Part shown: in pieces, positions 6,283 to 9,079 of the stretch
Numbering within the stretch: the stretch's first letter is position 1
Layout: each line of letters begins with the position of its first letter
Source: Bacteroidales bacterium UBA4073
GTDB taxonomy: Bacteria > Bacteroidota > Bacteroidia > Bacteroidales > Tenuifilaceae
Assembly: GCA_002383425.1 (NCBI GenBank)
Contig: DFYV01000098.1
Location: 1-9,079 of the forward strand
Direction of reading: 5' to 3'
Length of the DNA stretch: 9,079 nt
Position numbers and translations under genes: made by a program
The notes under the pieces: model-generated
Database searches by the model: none
Told to the model about the DNA's origin: nothing
Seen by the model: only the letters and a program-made list of their open reading frames with translations

Positions 6283-6314
6283 TTGACTTACACCGATTAA
6301 TCGCTGTATTTTTA
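6283..6314 (+). promoter_or_regulatory. Putative promoter of the TonB-dependent receptor gene
   Basis: TTG at 6283-6285 lies 21 bases before TATTTTTA (6307-6314), which is one base from the Bacteroidota -7 consensus TAnnTTTG; the spacing is right for that promoter class. A start near 6320 would give a leader of about 40 bases before the ATG at 6362. TTGACT here also resembles a classical -35 element. No Fur-like operator or cobalamin riboswitch is seen, and the leader is too short for the latter. Confidence 0.4.
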
Positions 6315-6361
6315 TTCAAAAGTCCAAACGGTTTTTTAAAACATTCTTAAATTATCCTGCA

Positions 6362-8824
6362 ATGTCCATGGAAAAATTCCTTTGCTTCCTTTTCCTATTT
6401 CTGAGCGGAACAACTGCAATGGCACAACAAACAGTAAGAGGACAAATTATTGATGAAAGAAATAATCCGCTTAAAGGGGTTGTTGTCAGCGTTAAGAATA
6501 CTGCTATTTCAACCCAAAGCGATGATATGGGATATTACTCAATTGCTGTTCCTGATTCTAGCAGCATTTTGGTTTTCAGTAAAATAGAGTATTTAAAGCA
6601 AGAGCATCAAGTCAATTCAAGTACCCTAAATATTACTATGAGCATTGCTGATGTTTTCGATCTTACATTGGAAGAGCTTTTACAGATCAAGGTTGTCACA
6701 GCAAGTCGTTCCGATATTCGTATGGAAAAACTTCCTGCAACAACATATATCATTTCACAAAAGGAAATCATTAGCAATAACTATTTCACGCTTACCGATG
6801 CTTTAAAAAACATTCCTGAAATTAAAGTTTCGCAACCCGGATCTGCAGAATGTGGAAATCTTTTTCTAATGAGGGGGATGGTGGGAAATTACTATACAAA
6901 AGTGTTAATCGATGGGATTCCAATAACCCCTTCGGTAGTTAGCGGCATTGCCATTGACGAACACATCTACATGAAGCGTGCTGAACGTATCGAAATTGTG
7001 TACGGCCCCGCTTCGGCCGTTTATGGTGCCGATGCTATTTCGGGTATTATTAATATCATTACGCTCAAACCTTCAAAGAATACGCTGGATATCGAAACAA
7101 GAGCAGGATCTTTCGGTTATTTTAACGCCAATTTGCTTGCATCGTATAGCATCGGAAAGCAAAAAAATAGCTTTGATTTAATTGCTTACGGGCAATTCAC
7201 CAACCGAAACGACAGGAACATAAAAACGGGGTACGATACCATTTATGACCGTAAGCAGTACCCATTATGGGATAAAAATATGATGCCTTTCGTGCTTGGA
7301 AATATTCCAAATCAAAGCGCAAGTTTTGGGCTGAAGCTTAGCAAAAGTAATTTTACGGTATCGTACGACTGGATGTACCGATCGGAATTTAGCTCTTTGG
7401 GTCAGCGAACCGATATCCAATTTTACGATGACCCCAAAGCCAGAATAACCGAAAATACCCAGAGGATTGCCTTTCAACTCAAGGCTCTTATTAAGGATTT
7501 TACCCTCAGTGCTAACCTCTCGGTGCTCCATTACCGCATGGATAATAATTCTTATTTCAGCACAATCTATTCAAATAAAAACCCACAAACCTATGGATAT
7601 GTAAATAGGGCATACAAGTATCAGGCTTCGGACGATATTCTTTTTGAAGAAATTGTAACATGGAATCCTTTCAAAAAAATTGAGATGGTTGGTGGCATTA
7701 CCTTTCAGTTTTCTGGGGCTTTCCCTAAAACCAACGATTTGGAGAAACCCTTCAACCCCAAGCATTACACACCTTTCAGCACGGAAAAGCCTCCTCTTGA
7801 TACATTCTACCTCGACTTTGGCTATAACCCAATAGTTTACAGCAATATGGCAGGATTCATACAGGGTATTTATTCCACTGATAGGTTTACCTTGCTTTGC
7901 GGTACACGGTATGATGTTAATTCGGAGTATGGCAGTAGCTTCAATCCACGCATCGCCTTGCAGGCAAATGTATTGGAGCAAACATCCCTCAGGGCCTCTT
8001 TTAATAGGGCTTTCAAGGCTCCATCGCCTTACTACGGTTACCAATCCATTGCGAGTGCGAGCTCACTTTATCCTGGTTATGTTAATTACATCAACGTTCC
8101 CAATAAAGACCTTGGATCTGAGAAACTTACTTCATACGAAGTGGGCCTTCGTCAACTGCTCACAGAGAACGTATCGGTTGAAGTAATCGGTTTCCATAAC
8201 CATATCTTCGAACTCATTTCTATTAAAGGGGGCCTTCTTGCACATGACTTTGGATACGAAGAAACAGCCCATGCTACCGATAAGGTATCAATATACTCTA
8301 ACGACGGGGGTGCCGAAGCTACAATAATGGGTATTGGTACAATTCTTAGAATTAAGGATATTATCCCTTCCATTAAGCTAAGCCTTGACTTTTATGCAAA
8401 TTACTCAAAGGGAAAAGAAACCTTTCCATCGACAATGGTAATTACTGGTGATGACACAACTATTGTTAATGAAAAAATTGACAATCGCAGGATGCTACCC
8501 AATTGGATTGGCAAAGCCAGAGTTTACTGCTATCCCGCCAAGAACTTCTATGTGGCTCTCGATAATTTTATCTGCTCCCACTGGTATGCTCGTCAGGTGC
8601 ATTCTCTTGAATCATACAAAAATCCGAACAACAAAATCAATGGCTATTATACTATGGATGTTAATCTTCACTACGAGGTGGCAAAATTTCTGAAAGTTTC
8701 CTTAAAAGTTGAAAACATTTTTGATAGAAAATACGCAGGCATCCAGGCTTACGATAGTTACAATCTGTTATACAATCCACAACCTGGGCGTAGCTTGTAT
8801 GCTGGTCTTATGCTGACTTTTTAG
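6362..8824 (+). CDS. TonB-dependent outer-membrane receptor with N-terminal carboxypeptidase-regulatory-like domain
   Basis: The 820-residue product is an outer-membrane gated channel that would import a scarce ligand using TonB energy. A signal peptide covers residues 1-21 (hydrophobic FLCFLFLFL, likely cleavage at AMA/QQ). A carboxypeptidase-regulatory-like beta-sandwich spans about 24-95, beginning VRGQIIDERNNPLKGVVV with DDMGYYS at 54-60. LEELLQIKVVTASR (103-116) leads into the plug (about 113-236), with FLMRG (168-172), VLIDGIP (181-187) and RIEIVYGPASAVYGADAISG (209-228). The remainder is a beta-barrel, ending in an outer-membrane-type last strand with terminal Phe (YAGLMLTF). Length is ordinary for an importer of siderophore, haem, cobalamin or peptide type and shorter than most SusC-like proteins; no susD gene follows. 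The substrate is not identifiable. The ATG at 6362 is chosen, but Met3 (6368) is equally possible; there is no Shine-Dalgarno sequence. No terminator is evident downstream. Confidence 0.93.
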   Translation: MSMEKFLCFLFLFLSGTTAMAQQTVRGQIIDERNNPLKGVVVSVKNTAISTQSDDMGYYSIAVPDSSSILVFSKIEYLKQEHQVNSSTLNITMSIADVFDLTLEELLQIKVVTASRSDIRMEKLPATTYIISQKEIISNNYFTLTDALKNIPEIKVSQPGSAECGNLFLMRGMVGNYYTKVLIDGIPITPSVVSGIAIDEHIYMKRAERIEIVYGPASAVYGADAISGIINIITLKPSKNTLDIETRAGSFGYFNANLLASYSIGKQKNSFDLIAYGQFTNRNDRNIKTGYDTIYDRKQYPLWDKNMMPFVLGNIPNQSASFGLKLSKSNFTVSYDWMYRSEFSSLGQRTDIQFYDDPKARITENTQRIAFQLKALIKDFTLSANLSVLHYRMDNNSYFSTIYSNKNPQTYGYVNRAYKYQASDDILFEEIVTWNPFKKIEMVGGITFQFSGAFPKTNDLEKPFNPKHYTPFSTEKPPLDTFYLDFGYNPIVYSNMAGFIQGIYSTDRFTLLCGTRYDVNSEYGSSFNPRIALQANVLEQTSLRASFNRAFKAPSPYYGYQSIASASSLYPGYVNYINVPNKDLGSEKLTSYEVGLRQLLTENVSVEVIGFHNHIFELISIKGGLLAHDFGYEETAHATDKVSIYSNDGGAEATIMGIGTILRIKDIIPSIKLSLDFYANYSKGKETFPSTMVITGDDTTIVNEKIDNRRMLPNWIGKARVYCYPAKNFYVALDNFICSHWYARQVHSLESYKNPNNKINGYYTMDVNLHYEVAKFLKVSLKVENIFDRKYAGIQAYDSYNLLYNPQPGRSLYAGLMLTF

Positions 8825-8910
8825 TATCTCCCTGGATTACCCTTACCTAATGAATGAGTGACATTTGGCCAGTTTATTACAATGGTTCTACCACGAATTT
8901 AATAATAACT

Positions 8911-8932
8911 TTCAATTTCAGAACTCCTGACC
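8911..8932 (+). repeat. 22-nt dispersed direct repeat, copy 2
   Basis: This is the partner of 5139-5160 (20 of 22 identical, core TCAGAACTCCT). It lies 86 bases after the receptor stop codon in a non-coding tail (8825-9079) that shows no gene and no convincing terminator hairpin. Confidence 0.5.
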
Positions 8933-8991
8933 CATGTTTGATAATCAATGTTTTACAAAGTTTGAATCGTAAAATAAATTGATGTAATTTT

Positions 8992-9026
8992 CTCTAAACC
9001 CTAAATCCTAAGCCCTAAATCCTAAA
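8992..9026 (+). repeat. 7-bp tandem repeat, CCCTAAA-type x5
   Basis: There are five consecutive heptamers: CTCTAAA, CCCTAAA, TCCTAAG, CCCTAAA, TCCTAAA. The unit differs from those upstream of the receptor gene, but the seven-base period is the same. Resemblance to plant telomere repeats is coincidental. The gene is therefore bracketed by heptamer tracts on both sides. Confidence 0.85.
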
Positions 9027-9079
9027 CAATTTCTAAATTCAAAATCACAAACATAGCAACGAGAATATAGTAGCGAGTA

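Noticed and set aside
6220..6361. Cobalamin or other riboswitch upstream of the TonB-dependent receptor
   Set aside because: The expected leader is only about 40 bases and no conserved riboswitch core or paired elements are seen.
8992..9026. Telomere-like CCCTAAA repeats suggesting eukaryotic DNA or a linear replicon end
   Set aside because: The units are impure, only five copies exist, other heptamers are common in the window, and the genes are plainly bacterial.

Overview
The window looks like chromosomal DNA of an anaerobic or facultatively anaerobic member of the Bacteroidota. It encodes a single-chain pyruvate:ferredoxin oxidoreductase and a TonB-dependent receptor with the N-terminal carboxypeptidase-regulatory-like domain typical of that phylum. 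None of the three intact genes has a recognisable Shine-Dalgarno sequence; the leaders are A/T-rich. At least one promoter carries the Bacteroidota -7 element TAnnTTTG. The species cannot be named from the sequence alone.

Layout: (1) 22-1245, minus strand: a stand-alone protein resembling the lysine-ketoglutarate reductase (saccharopine-forming) half of eukaryotic aminoadipic semialdehyde synthase. (2) 1246-1563: A/T-rich divergent intergenic region with a good -7 box for the next gene. (3) 1564-5082, plus strand: nifJ-type pyruvate:ferredoxin oxidoreductase with all cluster and thiamine-diphosphate residues, closed by a strong terminator at 5103-5129. (4) 5139-6361: about 1.2 kb of non-coding, repeat-laden DNA. 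It holds two oppositely oriented arrays of REP-like double hairpins (5192-5329 and 5533-5699) around the 3' remnant of an IS200-like/REP-associated tyrosine transposase. These are followed by a field of different 7-bp tandem repeats (5864-6219) and a promoter-like sequence (6283-6314). (5) 6362-8824, plus strand: an orphan TonB-dependent receptor. (6) 8825-9079: non-coding, with a second copy of a 22-nt sequence also found after nifJ and another 7-bp repeat tract.

The two left-hand genes are metabolic. The first would join lysine to 2-oxoglutarate (or run the reverse reaction), and the second oxidises pyruvate to acetyl-CoA with reduction of ferredoxin. They are divergent, so they are probably separate transcription units. 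The receptor is separated from them by the repeat island and is probably transcribed alone; no SusD, TonB/ExbBD or transporter gene lies beside it here.

The most unusual part is the repeat island. Both REP-like arrays share one architecture (short GAA-loop hairpin, GAGTATAAC linker, second hairpin) and the stems show paired base changes, as expected of structures recognised as single-stranded DNA or RNA. The transposase remnant between them fits a decayed REP/RAYT locus. I found no CRISPR array, tRNA, rRNA or complete mobile element. I do not claim a wholly new system.
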